Assembly (NCBI GenBank): GCA_964236465.1
Contig: CAXSBZ010000023.1
Span: 1 to 57,739 of the forward strand
Reading direction: 5' to 3'
Length of the DNA: 57,739 nt
Source: Mucilaginibacter_A sp964236465
GTDB lineage: Bacteria > Bacteroidota > Bacteroidia > Sphingobacteriales > Sphingobacteriaceae
This document shows positions 34,960 through 43,759 of this stretch, in pieces. The translations under genes were made by a program, and so were the position numbers. Positions within the stretch are counted from its first letter, which is position 1. Each line of letters starts with the position of its first letter. Below the pieces are notes generated by a model, which worked only from the letters and a program-made list of their open reading frames with translations, was not told the DNA's origin and did no database searches.

Positions 34960-36153
34960 ATGCAGGCAGATTATATTCAGGTTAAAAAGAGCAATCAAAA
35001 TTACAATACTTTATTCGATCAGGCAGCTATTCCGTCCCGGGATTTAAAAGTTTCAGTTATCGTTCCGGCACGCGATGAAGCCAGGAATATCCGCAAAACA
35101 CTGGATGCGCTGCGGCTGCAAACGGATGATAACGGAACACATATCAACCCGAAACTATATGAGGTTTTGCTTTTGGTGAACAATTGCAGCGACCATACTT
35201 TTGAGATCGGGCAAAATTATCAACAGAAATATCCTGATTTCCAGCTCCATATAGCAAAAGTGGAACTTCCGCCTAAAAAGGCAAATATAGGTTTTGTCCG
35301 CAGGCTTTTAATGGATGAAGCCCATCGCCGCCTAACCACCAACCTCCAGGATGAAGGCATCATCGCTTCTACAGATGGTGATACACAGGTAGATAGCTGC
35401 TGGATTTTTTATATTATGAAAGAAATTGCCAATGGCTGTAGTGCTGTTGGCGGCCGGATCCTGACCCGCAGCAACCGCAATTTGTCCCGCATTTATCATC
35501 TGCGTGATGTGGCTTACCGAAGTTTGCTGGCTCAGGCAGAGGCATTGCTCGATCCGGAAGACCATGATCCCTGGCCCCGGCATTTTCAGTATTTTGGGGC
35601 GAGCATGGCTGTTACTTGCACTACCTACCAAATGGTTGGCCGGTTGCCGCAAGTGCCTCATTTAGAGGACAATGCCTTCCATCGGGCATTGCAGCAAATG
35701 GATATTCGCATCCGCAAAACGCCTGCTGTAAAAGCTTATACTTCCACCCGGCTTACGGGCCGGGTAGCAGTCGGATTTTCGGAACAACTGAAAAAATGGT
35801 CGGGTTACATCAAAAACGGCCATACACAGGAAGTGGAACCGGTAGCTGCCTGGCTAACGAAATTTAGATGTAAACGAATGCTGCGCGAATGCCGGGACCA
35901 GTATTTGCAGCATGGTTTTTATAGCCAACAACTGCTGGAAACAGTGGCGCAGGATTTATTGCTTAACCCCAAATGGCTGCATAAAGCGTTGATCGGCAAC
36001 GCGTATTTTGGTTTGCTTTGGGAAAATGTACGGCAGAAATTTGGTAGTGGAAAATGGGGCAAAAAGTGGGAGTTGGTTGATATTAATCAGGCCATCAATG
36101 AATTAAGAAGTTTTGTAAATAGTTATTCTGATACGCTTCCGCAAAAAGCTTGA
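34960..36153 (+). CDS. Family 2 glycosyltransferase
   Basis: A 397-residue soluble GT2. The GT-A start KVSVIVPARDEARNIRKTLDALRLQ lies at about residue 28, the metal-binding ASTDGDTQVDSCW at about 132 and VPHLEDNAFHRAL at about 233. It lacks the clear C-terminal membrane helices of the enzyme at 12415. The ATG at 34960 is chosen over a GTG at 34903 that lies in a repeat. Glycosyltransferases of this sort are found with the NodS-like, PIG-L and acyl-CoA dehydrogenase genes that lie further right on the other strand, so a shared pathway is likely though unproven. Confidence 0.85.
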   Translation: MQADYIQVKKSNQNYNTLFDQAAIPSRDLKVSVIVPARDEARNIRKTLDALRLQTDDNGTHINPKLYEVLLLVNNCSDHTFEIGQNYQQKYPDFQLHIAKVELPPKKANIGFVRRLLMDEAHRRLTTNLQDEGIIASTDGDTQVDSCWIFYIMKEIANGCSAVGGRILTRSNRNLSRIYHLRDVAYRSLLAQAEALLDPEDHDPWPRHFQYFGASMAVTCTTYQMVGRLPQVPHLEDNAFHRALQQMDIRIRKTPAVKAYTSTRLTGRVAVGFSEQLKKWSGYIKNGHTQEVEPVAAWLTKFRCKRMLRECRDQYLQHGFYSQQLLETVAQDLLLNPKWLHKALIGNAYFGLLWENVRQKFGSGKWGKKWELVDINQAINELRSFVNSYSDTLPQKA

Positions 36154-36205
36154 AATTGTGGCCAGCTATTTGGAAATACAATTCAAACTTTGTTCAATGT
36201 ATTTA

Positions 36206-36300
36206 CATGCTTCTTTTATCACCTAAAAACTGATAAGCCTTATGAATTTGGTTGTTTGATCAGATGCGGAAATGAATTTTACCCTTGTAAAAGAAGCATT
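36206..36300. repeat. Facing pair of the dispersed repeat
   Basis: CATGCTTCTTTTATCACC (36206 on) faces TTGTAAAAGAAGCATT (36285-36300), about 50 bases apart. The interior is unlike that of the other pairs. Confidence 0.7.
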
Positions 36301-36314
36301 GTACATTTCTTGTT

Positions 36315-36548
36315 TGCTATTTTGGCTAAAGCCATATCTAAATTGTTTATAATCCACGGCCTGAAGGCCATGGCAACTTTTAGACATACAATTGCTTACA
36401 GCATCATTTATTTTTTGGTTCCTGTTGTACATTTTCTGTACATGCAACTGCTAACAGATCAATCGGATAAGACGTAATTACTGAACTACAATTGCCATGG
36501 CCTTTAGGCCGTGGACAAGGACAGCAAACAACCAGGCTTTAGCCGAAA
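36315..36548. repeat. REPIN-like pair of REP arms
   Basis: The left arm contains TTTTGGCTAAAGCC and CCACGGCCTGAAGGCC. The right arm contains GGCCTTTAGGCCGTGG and GGCTTTAGCC. The arms are inverted and share their order and spacing with the element at 22438-22717, but the interior sequence differs. Confidence 0.7.
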
Positions 36549-36560
36549 CTAGAACACACT

Positions 36561-36586
36561 AAATTTTAGGCGATAAAAGAAGCATT
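36561..36586 (+). repeat. Dispersed repeat copy
   Basis: ATTTTAGGCGATAAAAGAAG followed by CATTG, between the REP arms and the end of the MscS gene. Confidence 0.65.
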
Positions 36587-36610
36587 GTATTTTCACCCCA
36601 GAAAATAGAA

Positions 36611-38410
36611 TTAAGATTGAGGCGGTTTTTGAATATCATTTCGGATCACCCGGTAATGCGGCGACAAAATTTCCAGCCCGGCCTTGTTAAAAATATCCTG
36701 TATGTTTTCGTGCAACCTCGAATAAATCAAGTCTTGCTGGCCGGCTTCTTTTGTATAAGCGTTGATCTGATAACTCACATAATAATCACTCAACCCGGTT
36801 TGCAAAACATAGGGAGAAGGCATTGGCTGGATAAATTCGGTGGCCAGCGCGGCATCAATCAGCAGCTGATGCACCTGCCGCCAGGGCACATCATATCCTA
36901 TCGTTATTGTTGTGTTCAATACCAGTCCGTCCTGCGCACTTTCGCTACTGTAATTGATGGTATGGCTGCTCAAAACGGCAGAATTCGGGATCGAAATAAT
37001 TTCATTTTTGATGGTTTTGATCCGAATCACCAGCAAGGTTTCTTCAATAATGTCTCCAATTACATCATTGATCCGCACCCGGTCGCCAATTTTGAAAGAG
37101 CGCATATAAGTCAGTACCAGCCCGGAAACCAAATTTCCCAGCGGTCCAGCCGAACCGAAAGTAAACAGCACACCCAGAAAAACGGAAACGCCTTTAAAGG
37201 CAAGTGAATCTGAGCCGGGCAGATACGGAAAAATCACAATCACCATAAAAGCCAGTACCAAAACACGGATGATCTGGTAAGTAGGTGCTGCCCAATCCGG
37301 ATAAAAACCATTGATGTTGAGCTCGCCTTTTTCAATCTCTTCTTTCAGGTATTTTATTCCTTTCAAAAAATATCGGAACACTGTTATAATCACGATAATG
37401 GTAAACAGATTGGGCAGATAATGCCAAAAAGCCAGCACGATCTTTTTTGCAGGGTTCAAAAAATAGCCAAGCAGCGTATTGGCAATTCCTTTCGTCCAGG
37501 GAAAAATACCAAACAAAATAGGCAAAGCCAGATACACTAACAAACTGATTAACAACCACCTAAAAACATTGACTAAAAACAGCAGTACATCAATCTGCAT
37601 GTCGGCGTTAAACAATTCGTAGTTTTTTACCAATATGCCTTTAATTCTTTTGCCGCGTTGCTGCTTAATCAGCACTCTTATTTTTTTGTAAAACCGGTTG
37701 ACTACGTAGATGAAAAATGTGAGCAACAAAATAACCAGGACTGCCAGTGCCGCTTCTTCCAGCAGCGTTATCCAGCTGGTTGCCGCTTCGTTACTGATGA
37801 TGGCGGCTGTAATCCGGTTGCGGTAGGTAAGGGCGAGTTGTTGTTTGGAAGTTTTCATCCACAAGGCATCCATTGTATCTGCCGCAAAAATAACCGCACC
37901 GTTGTACAAAATCTGCGGTGTAATAGTTTTTAGGTCTAATTTGAGCGAATCTTTTTCAAAAGAAGTTTTAGCTATTTTTTTGATTTTATCAACCAAAGTT
38001 TTAGCGCGTTCCTGCGGAGAAAACCCGCCCGACGGACTATAAATTGTAAATAATACCTTGTCGAAAGGTATTACCGGGTAGCCGCTGTTCGTCCGTTTTA
38101 AAGAATCTACTAGGTGCAGCTGATGTTTGTTTCGTGCAGAATCTGCCCGCCTGATTATTTGCAGTAAGCGGACCAGCGGGTATATTTTTGCACTATCTTT
38201 AGGCGTGATTTCCTGCAACTGCTGTAAAGTAGCTTTTTTGATCGAATCATTTTGACGTGAGTACAGGGATTCTTCCAGCAAAACCGATTGCCTGATCAGC
38301 CGTGTGTTTTTTAACGAATCCTGGCGTTTTGCATCTGTTTGATTTTGAGCAGATAAAAGCTTACCGCATAAAAAGCAAATCAATAAAAGGGAGTATCTTT
38401 TATACATCAA
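36611..38410 (-). CDS. Mechanosensitive ion channel (MscS family)
   Basis: A 599-residue channel protein with a signal peptide (ending LLSAQ), a periplasmic helical domain of about 180 residues and about five membrane helices (205-425). The pore helix and beta domain read FGSAGPLGNLVSGLVLTYMRSFKIGDRVRI, DVIGDIIEETLLVIRI and ISIPNSAVLSSHTINYS. A C-terminal alpha/beta domain follows. It likely releases solutes under hypo-osmotic shock. It interrupts the spacing between the GT2 gene and its presumed pathway partners. Confidence 0.93.
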   Translation of the reverse strand: MMYKRYSLLLICFLCGKLLSAQNQTDAKRQDSLKNTRLIRQSVLLEESLYSRQNDSIKKATLQQLQEITPKDSAKIYPLVRLLQIIRRADSARNKHQLHLVDSLKRTNSGYPVIPFDKVLFTIYSPSGGFSPQERAKTLVDKIKKIAKTSFEKDSLKLDLKTITPQILYNGAVIFAADTMDALWMKTSKQQLALTYRNRITAAIISNEAATSWITLLEEAALAVLVILLLTFFIYVVNRFYKKIRVLIKQQRGKRIKGILVKNYELFNADMQIDVLLFLVNVFRWLLISLLVYLALPILFGIFPWTKGIANTLLGYFLNPAKKIVLAFWHYLPNLFTIIVIITVFRYFLKGIKYLKEEIEKGELNINGFYPDWAAPTYQIIRVLVLAFMVIVIFPYLPGSDSLAFKGVSVFLGVLFTFGSAGPLGNLVSGLVLTYMRSFKIGDRVRINDVIGDIIEETLLVIRIKTIKNEIISIPNSAVLSSHTINYSSESAQDGLVLNTTITIGYDVPWRQVHQLLIDAALATEFIQPMPSPYVLQTGLSDYYVSYQINAYTKEAGQQDLIYSRLHENIQDIFNKAGLEILSPHYRVIRNDIQKPPQS

Positions 38411-38443
38411 TGGTTTTGGTTGAAATAGTCTCAGCCAGTAAGT

Positions 38444-39034
38444 TTAAATTTTTTCAAAAAGATCTAGCCTGAATTTTTCTTTCCGTTGATTAAACAAATG
38501 TTTCAGATGCTGTTTTTGCAGGCATAAATTCATAAAATAGTTATGCACTTCATCGCCTGTTTGCGGATAATCCGGCACAACAGGCGTCCAGTGTACCAGC
38601 AGCAACTGGCCGCCGGGTTGCAAATGGCTAATCATCAAATGGGCAAGTTTCTCCAAATCGGCTTTACTTAAATAATAACCTACTTCAGAAAGTAAAATCA
38701 GATCGAAGTCAGTTTCCGGGAATTCCTGCGGAACAAACATTTTTTGAACTTTCGCCTGCGGAAAACCCTTCAACCGTTCGGCAGCTTTGGCCAAAGCCAG
38801 ATCAGCAACATCTACAGCCAATAATTCCTTGCTTCGTGATGCCAGCTTTTGACTCAACACACCAATCGAGCAACCGATTTCAAAAACCTGATTATACACC
38901 GGACGTGTTAAAGCAGCCACCGTTGCTTCATACTTCTGGTGTTCATACGGGCTGTTTTCAAAATCCCATGGGTCATCGTTGCGGTTGTACACATCATCAA
39001 AATAAGCTGAGGAAAGGGACGGTTTTTCTGGCAT
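38444..39034 (-). CDS. NodS-like SAM-dependent methyltransferase
   Basis: A 196-residue methyltransferase of the NodS type: SSAYFDDVYNRNDDPWDFENS at the start, then the SAM loop VFEIGCSIGVLSQKLA at about 50-65, DVADLAL, and LILLSEVGYYL. NodS N-methylates a deacetylated glucosamine in Nod-factor synthesis, and here the partner gene encodes a PIG-L deacetylase. That makes methylation of a newly exposed amine a reasonable inference. It lies 9 bp after the PIG-L gene. Confidence 0.88.
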   Translation of the reverse strand: MPEKPSLSSAYFDDVYNRNDDPWDFENSPYEHQKYEATVAALTRPVYNQVFEIGCSIGVLSQKLASRSKELLAVDVADLALAKAAERLKGFPQAKVQKMFVPQEFPETDFDLILLSEVGYYLSKADLEKLAHLMISHLQPGGQLLLVHWTPVVPDYPQTGDEVHNYFMNLCLQKQHLKHLFNQRKEKFRLDLFEKI

Positions 39035-39043
39035 GGCAAAAAA

Positions 39044-39793
39044 TTATTTATGTTCGATAAAAAGTTCATCCGAATGATCAAAATGTGCCAAAATTTCGGG
39101 AGATAAAATAAACCCTTCCGGGTCATCATCAATCAAACTGCTCACTTGAGAAATGTGTGCGGCAATAGCTTGTTTTTTCAAATCGAATACTGTTTTTATA
39201 TCGCTAAAATAGAAGTTATGTAGTTGATTGACAATGAGATCATCATTTTTACCTAATTCCCAAATCCAGATCAAATACTGCAATATCCGTGGTGTTTTTT
39301 TCAATCTTAAAGCTGCCGAATTTACGATTTGCCATGCTGCACGATGATCTGGATGCGGATCTTTTTTCCAGGTAACCAGGATGGTGTCTGGTTGTAATGG
39401 TTGCAGTATTTGTAGTATTTGTTGCACGGCCGGCTCAAAATTCGGTTCGCCGGGGTTTGGTACGGATCTGTCTTTTAACCGCATAAAAGAAGCATCATCC
39501 GCAGCAACATTCAAAATTTTCAGCGCCTTTAACGCTTCCGATTCCCGAAGCTGCCTCAATTTTTCTGCCGGATATTTTTTTGAATTCGGGTGCGATAAAG
39601 TTCCATCACTCACAAAAATAACATGCACCGGCAATCCGGCTTTACGAAGCAGTGCAATCGTGCCGCCGCAACCCAGCGATTCATCATCCGGGTGCGGCGC
39701 AACCACTACCGTTGTGCCAAATTTCGCCAGGTTTTCAGTAGAAATTTCTATGGCCTGCTGCTTCAAATCCACACGTTCAGCTCCAGATACCAT
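39044..39793 (-). CDS. PIG-L family deacetylase
   Basis: A 249-residue zinc deacetylase of the PIG-L/LmbE family, acting on N-acetyl or N-acyl sugar amines. The metal and catalytic motif VVAPHPDDESLGCGG lies at about 31-45, and the second motif WKKDPHPDHRAAW at about 147-159. It overlaps the upstream acyl-CoA-dehydrogenase-like gene by 17 bases and is followed by the NodS-like gene, so the three are one operon. Two repeat copies lie inside the gene: one encodes DASF (39473-39497) and one DIKTVF (39185-39211). Confidence 0.92.
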   Translation of the reverse strand: MVSGAERVDLKQQAIEISTENLAKFGTTVVVAPHPDDESLGCGGTIALLRKAGLPVHVIFVSDGTLSHPNSKKYPAEKLRQLRESEALKALKILNVAADDASFMRLKDRSVPNPGEPNFEPAVQQILQILQPLQPDTILVTWKKDPHPDHRAAWQIVNSAALRLKKTPRILQYLIWIWELGKNDDLIVNQLHNFYFSDIKTVFDLKKQAIAAHISQVSSLIDDDPEGFILSPEILAHFDHSDELFIEHK

Positions 39794-40874
39794 CGGTTTT
39801 TTCCTGATTTAAAACATAAGCACCAATACCGGTGATGGTGGCATCCGGTGCCGGCTGGCGCAGATAAAACGTGAGGTCGCGGTGAATCCGCTCCAAATTG
39901 TTTGGCCGCATCAACCCGCGCGCGCCCACGCATTGCTCAGACAGGTGCATCACGCGCGTACAGATTTCGGCAATTACCGTTCTCATCATTCCGGCATAAG
40001 CTATTATTTTTTCTGTTGAGGTAGGGTCTTTTATCCACAAGTCTGTATTGTTTCCGGCCTGGGTCAGCCACAAATTTCCACTTTCAATCAAGTAAGCCAT
40101 TTCTGCCATTCTTGCCCGCTGGAAAGGATCATCCGTTCGGCCCAGCATCCGCAGAAAATTTTGCGTTTCGCTAAAAATTGCTTCGGCACCACCCAACTGT
40201 ACGGCAGCGAAACGGATGACACCACTGCTAAAATGTGGTTGTTGGAAATATTCGTTCGGGTTGCCCAGCAAGTCTTTTTCTTGAATTTCCACACCTGTAA
40301 AATCCATTTTAAAACTGGCTGAGGCGCGCATTCCCAGCGGTTTCCAAAAACTGGCATCCGCGGCAATCGGCTTTACTTTTTCCGTGGGGATGACGCACAT
40401 TTGCCAGCCGCTTTTATCTGCAGAGATCATATCGCCGGTAATGAGGGGCCGGTTGATCCAGCCGGAACCGGAACAGAAAGTTTTGCAACCTTCCAGCCGG
40501 TAAAAACCATCGCCCAGATCATGGATTTTTATACCGTCATCAGCCTGCGTATTCCAAACACCAAAAAGTTTTTTTTCTTGCTGAACTTCGGTAAACCAAT
40601 GCTTTTTCTGTGCTTCATCTCCATATAAACTAATGATCTGTAAAGCATTAACATGACCTTCATAAATGCGGCCAACAGATAAATTGGCACTGCCAACTTT
40701 TTTGAGTAACTGTAATAGGGATGCTGTTTTTAGCAGGTTATTTTTCGGGTTGTTACTGGTTACGTCTAGCAAACCAGCTTCTGCCATCCACTTAAATTCT
40801 TGTTTCGGAAATGCCCCTTCCACATCAATCAAGGCTGCATTTTTTGTAATTTTTTTGTAGAGTTGATTTGTCAA
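39777..40874 (-). CDS. Acyl-CoA dehydrogenase-like flavoprotein
   Basis: A 365-residue protein of the acyl-CoA dehydrogenase fold: an N-terminal helical domain, a beta domain (FGVWNTQADDGIKIHD, FCSGSGWINRPLI, PLGMRASASFKMDFTGVEI) and a C-terminal helical domain (EQCVGARGLMRPNNLERIHRDLTFYLRQPAPD). Substrate-binding details are weak compared with true fatty-acid enzymes. Relatives in gene clusters with PIG-L, NodS-like and GT2 proteins are uncharacterised. It is first in the minus-strand set. A repeat copy (40720-40737) encodes LLKTASL inside it. Confidence 0.85.
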   Translation of the reverse strand: MTNQLYKKITKNAALIDVEGAFPKQEFKWMAEAGLLDVTSNNPKNNLLKTASLLQLLKKVGSANLSVGRIYEGHVNALQIISLYGDEAQKKHWFTEVQQEKKLFGVWNTQADDGIKIHDLGDGFYRLEGCKTFCSGSGWINRPLITGDMISADKSGWQMCVIPTEKVKPIAADASFWKPLGMRASASFKMDFTGVEIQEKDLLGNPNEYFQQPHFSSGVIRFAAVQLGGAEAIFSETQNFLRMLGRTDDPFQRARMAEMAYLIESGNLWLTQAGNNTDLWIKDPTSTEKIIAYAGMMRTVIAEICTRVMHLSEQCVGARGLMRPNNLERIHRDLTFYLRQPAPDATITGIGAYVLNQEKTDGIWS

Positions 40875-40950
40875 AATAAAGAAGATTTTTATGCTGATTT
40901 AGCTGCTGAATATACACAATTTGAAGCTGATTTGTTTGTAACAGCTCATT

Positions 40951-41334
40951 TTAAAGAGAAGCTTTTCGGGCAGCTGGCGGCAAAGGCTTGTTCATCTGCC
41001 AAAAAAAGAAAAAACCACCAATTATATACAACAAAACATCCGTCCAGTCGCCGGTAAAAATCTCCGGGTGATACTTCGGCAGCAGCCACTCAAAAACCAC
41101 AGAAAGGTACAGCACGATGAAAACAATGTGGCCGCGTTTTAAAATGTACATGCTTCTTTTATAGATGAAAATTCGCTGAAACCACAAACCAAGATTGGCG
41201 ATCACGGGCACGGCCAAAAAATCTGCCAGGTGGCCGTTTAAATACAAAATTGGATGATGCGTGATCCGGGCTACGTAAAGCACCGCCCAGCAAGCACAAA
41301 AAACAATAAACCAGGGATTGAGTAAAGTTTTCAT
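40951..41334 (-). CDS. Small polytopic membrane protein
   Basis: A 127-residue protein with about three or four hydrophobic helices (NPWFIVFCACWAVLYVA, a second at about 40-55, GHIVFIVLYLSVVFEWLL and LLYIIGGFFFFW). I cannot name a family. The ATG at 41334 lies 1 base after the stop of the zinc-ribbon gene, so the two are coupled. A repeat copy (41148-41173) encodes IYKRSMY within it. Confidence 0.7.
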   Translation of the reverse strand: MKTLLNPWFIVFCACWAVLYVARITHHPILYLNGHLADFLAVPVIANLGLWFQRIFIYKRSMYILKRGHIVFIVLYLSVVFEWLLPKYHPEIFTGDWTDVLLYIIGGFFFFWQMNKPLPPAARKASL

Positions 41335-41335
41335 A

Positions 41336-41650
41336 TTAGGCTGATACAATGCCAATTATCCATAATATTGTGCTGATAAAAATGACAAACCCAATCTGGA
41401 AATAGAAAAACACCTGGCGGATGGGCAACAAAAAACCCTTCATTTTTACGACAAACGGGCTGTCTTCCGGTCGGATAAACAAAAAATCTTCTTCTTTTTT
41501 AACTTCTTTTTTGATTTTGGTTTCTACGGATTTGGTAAAATCCTCTACCTGCAAAAACCCATTGCAGTACAAACAGCGGTCGTCAATGCGGCCTCTCCAT
41601 AAAGTCCACTCGTGGCAATGCGGACATTTTATTTCCTGTTTGATACTCAA
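41336..41650 (-). CDS. Zinc-ribbon membrane protein, unknown function
   Basis: A 104-residue protein with an N-terminal zinc ribbon (CPHCHEWTLWRG then CLYC, two Cys pairs about 15 residues apart) and a charged linker. A C-terminal hydrophobic hairpin follows (FFYFQIGFVIFISTILWIIGIV). No ATG is available; the TTG at 41650 (SIKQEIKCPHC) is the most sensible start and lies 37 bases from the divergent UMF1 start. It is translationally coupled to the next membrane protein. The family is unknown. Confidence 0.65.
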   Translation of the reverse strand: MSIKQEIKCPHCHEWTLWRGRIDDRCLYCNGFLQVEDFTKSVETKIKKEVKKEEDFLFIRPEDSPFVVKMKGFLLPIRQVFFYFQIGFVIFISTILWIIGIVSA

Positions 41651-41687
41651 TTTTTGTTGTGTTAAATTATCCTTATTTTGCAGCAGT

Positions 41688-43025
41688 ATGGAGATCAAAA
41701 ATAACAAAAAGACAGTTAGGGCGTGGGCAATGTTTGATTGGGCAAATTCTGCTTACAACTTAGTCATCACGTCCACCATTTTCCCGGCCTATTATACAGC
41801 TATTACCACAACGAAAGAACACGGCGATAAAGTTTTGTTTTTCGGAAAAAGCTTCGTCAATACGGCACTTTCCAATTATGCGCTGGCCGCTGCTTATTTG
41901 GTGATCGCGGTTTTAACGCCTTTCTTAACTTCTATTGCTGACTATCGGGGGAACAAAAAAATATACATGCAATTTTTTACATGGATTGGCGCTTTGGCCT
42001 GCTGCGGCTTGTATTTTTTTAAGTTAGATACACTCGAACTCGGTATCATTTGCTTTGCCATTGCTGCCATTGGTTATTGCGGCGGAGCTGTTTTTTACAA
42101 TTCTTACCTGCCGGAAATCGCAACTTTGGATCAGCAGGACAGCGTAAGCGCAAAAGGTTTTACTTATGGCTACATCGGCAGCGTGCTTTTGCAGATCATT
42201 TGTTTCGTATTCGTTTTATCGCCCAAAACTTTTGGCATCACCGATGGCACTTTTCCGGCACGGTTAAGCTTTTTGCTGGTTGGTTTGTGGTGGATTGGTT
42301 TTGCCCAGATTCCGTTCAAAATCCTGCCTAAAGGAAGCCCGAACTTTGATAAATTAAAGCAGCAAAAAGTACACAACGGCTTCCAGGAGTTGAAAAACGT
42401 TTGGCAAAAAGTAAAAAATATGCCGCTGCTGAAGCGTTTTTTACCTGCATTTTTCTTTTATTCCATGGGCGTGCAAACCATTATGCTGGTGGCGGCCAAC
42501 TTTGGCGAAAAGGAATTGCATTTGGGCACGGCATCTTTAATTTCCATCATCCTGATTATCCAGTTGGTTGCCATTGGTGGTGCAATATTGATGTCAAAAC
42601 TATCCGAAAAATATGGTAATGTTTTGGTGCTGATTGCCGTAGTTTTTCTGTGGATTGCGGTTTGTGTTTTTGCTTATTTTATCACCACGGCCACTCAATT
42701 TTATGGTTTGGCGGTGATTGTAGGTTTGGTGATGGGCGGCATCCAGTCGCTTTCCCGGTCCACATATTCCAAGTTTCTGCCGGAAAACATTCCGGATACG
42801 GCCTCATTTTTTGCTTTTTATGATGTAACCGAAAAAGTAGCCATCGTGGCCGGTTTGTTCGGTTTTGGTTTTATTGAAGAATTGACCGGCAACATGCGCA
42901 ATTCTATTCTGTTCCTCACCATTTTATTTATTGTTGGGGTGATTTTATTGTTTTCTTTACGGCTGGGCGAAAAAAATATCAGCCAAAATCCTGAATTTTA
43001 CAGCCTTGAAAATCCGGCGAATTAA
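41688..43025 (+). CDS. UMF1 family MFS transporter
   Basis: A 445-residue major facilitator transporter with 12 predicted helices. The opening KTVRAWAMFDWANSAYNLVITSTIFPAYY is typical of the UMF1/Atg22-like branch, as is GGIQSLSRSTYSKFLPE in the second half. Substrates of this branch are not established, though amino-acid export has been suggested for eukaryotic Atg22. The ATG at 41688 is used; a long upstream extension in the same frame runs antisense to the zinc-ribbon gene and is rejected. The stop abuts the next gene's ATG. Confidence 0.92.
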   Translation: MEIKNNKKTVRAWAMFDWANSAYNLVITSTIFPAYYTAITTTKEHGDKVLFFGKSFVNTALSNYALAAAYLVIAVLTPFLTSIADYRGNKKIYMQFFTWIGALACCGLYFFKLDTLELGIICFAIAAIGYCGGAVFYNSYLPEIATLDQQDSVSAKGFTYGYIGSVLLQIICFVFVLSPKTFGITDGTFPARLSFLLVGLWWIGFAQIPFKILPKGSPNFDKLKQQKVHNGFQELKNVWQKVKNMPLLKRFLPAFFFYSMGVQTIMLVAANFGEKELHLGTASLISIILIIQLVAIGGAILMSKLSEKYGNVLVLIAVVFLWIAVCVFAYFITTATQFYGLAVIVGLVMGGIQSLSRSTYSKFLPENIPDTASFFAFYDVTEKVAIVAGLFGFGFIEELTGNMRNSILFLTILFIVGVILLFSLRLGEKNISQNPEFYSLENPAN

Positions 43026-43754
43026 ATGAAAGTTGAACTATTTATACCTTGTTTTATTGATCAGCTTTATCCGGATACTGCTTTTAGCACCATAAAATTG
43101 TTGAAGAAAGTAGGTTGCGAAGTGAAGTATAACCCAACCCAAACCTGCTGCGGACAACCCGCTTTTAACGCCGGTTTTTGGGATGATGCCAAAGCCATCG
43201 GCAGCAAGTTTCTGGAAGATTTTACCGATCAGCATTTTATTGTTTCGCCATCTGCTTCCTGCACCGGCATGGTCAAAAATTATTATAATGATCTGTTTAC
43301 CAATACGGCCGTGCATAATAAATGCCGTTCTATCCAAAGCCATATCCACGAATTATCAGACTTTTTGGTGAATGTGATGGAGCAGGATTATTTCGGTGCC
43401 GAGCTGGAAGGTAAAGCGGTTTACCATGATAGCTGCGCCGCCTTGCGCGAATGCAAGATTAAAGCAGAACCCCGCCAATTATTAGAAAAAGTACACGGCT
43501 TGGAATTGTTAGAACTGCCCGACAGCGATACCTGCTGCGGTTTCGGCGGAACTTTTGCCGTGAAGTTTGAAGCAATCTCTACGGCTATGGCACAACAAAA
43601 GGTGGACCAGGCGTTGGCTTTAGATGCGGATTATATTATTTCTACCGATGCTTCGTGTTTGCTACACTTGCAAGGTTATATTGATAAGAATAATTTGCTG
43701 ATAAAAACAGTACACCTGGCCGATGTTTTAGCTGGGGGATGGGGGAATGTTTGA
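43026..43754 (+). CDS. LutA/LldE-type (Fe-S)-binding protein
   Basis: A 242-residue protein with two CCG cysteine-rich domains: QTCCGQPAFNAGF at about 37-49 and DTCCGFGGTFAVKF at about 170-183, plus HDSCAALRE. LutA/YkgE is one subunit of the LutABC L-lactate oxidation system and its CCG domains bind an iron-sulfur cluster or partner. No lutB or lutC is next to it. It starts directly after the UMF1 stop. Its 3' end (43621-43786) is the parent of three decayed copies further right. It carries AC- and GA-type repeats at 43698 and 43760. Confidence 0.9.
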   Translation: MKVELFIPCFIDQLYPDTAFSTIKLLKKVGCEVKYNPTQTCCGQPAFNAGFWDDAKAIGSKFLEDFTDQHFIVSPSASCTGMVKNYYNDLFTNTAVHNKCRSIQSHIHELSDFLVNVMEQDYFGAELEGKAVYHDSCAALRECKIKAEPRQLLEKVHGLELLELPDSDTCCGFGGTFAVKFEAISTAMAQQKVDQALALDADYIISTDASCLLHLQGYIDKNNLLIKTVHLADVLAGGWGNV

Positions 43755-43759
43755 GGTGG

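Larger units (their letters stand above)
36154..36610. other. Gene-free stretch with REP arms and dispersed repeats
   Basis: This 457-base gap between convergent genes contains a facing pair of dispersed repeats (36206-36300), a REPIN-like pair (36315-36548) and a third dispersed repeat copy (36561-36586). No gene is credible in it. Confidence 0.65.

Noticed and set aside
41421..41687. Longer N-terminus for the UMF1 transporter
   Set aside because: The extension is antisense to the zinc-ribbon gene, and the family begins at the ATG at 41688.
43026..43754. Complete lactate-use operon
   Set aside because: Only the LutA-type subunit is present; no lutB or lutC is next to it.
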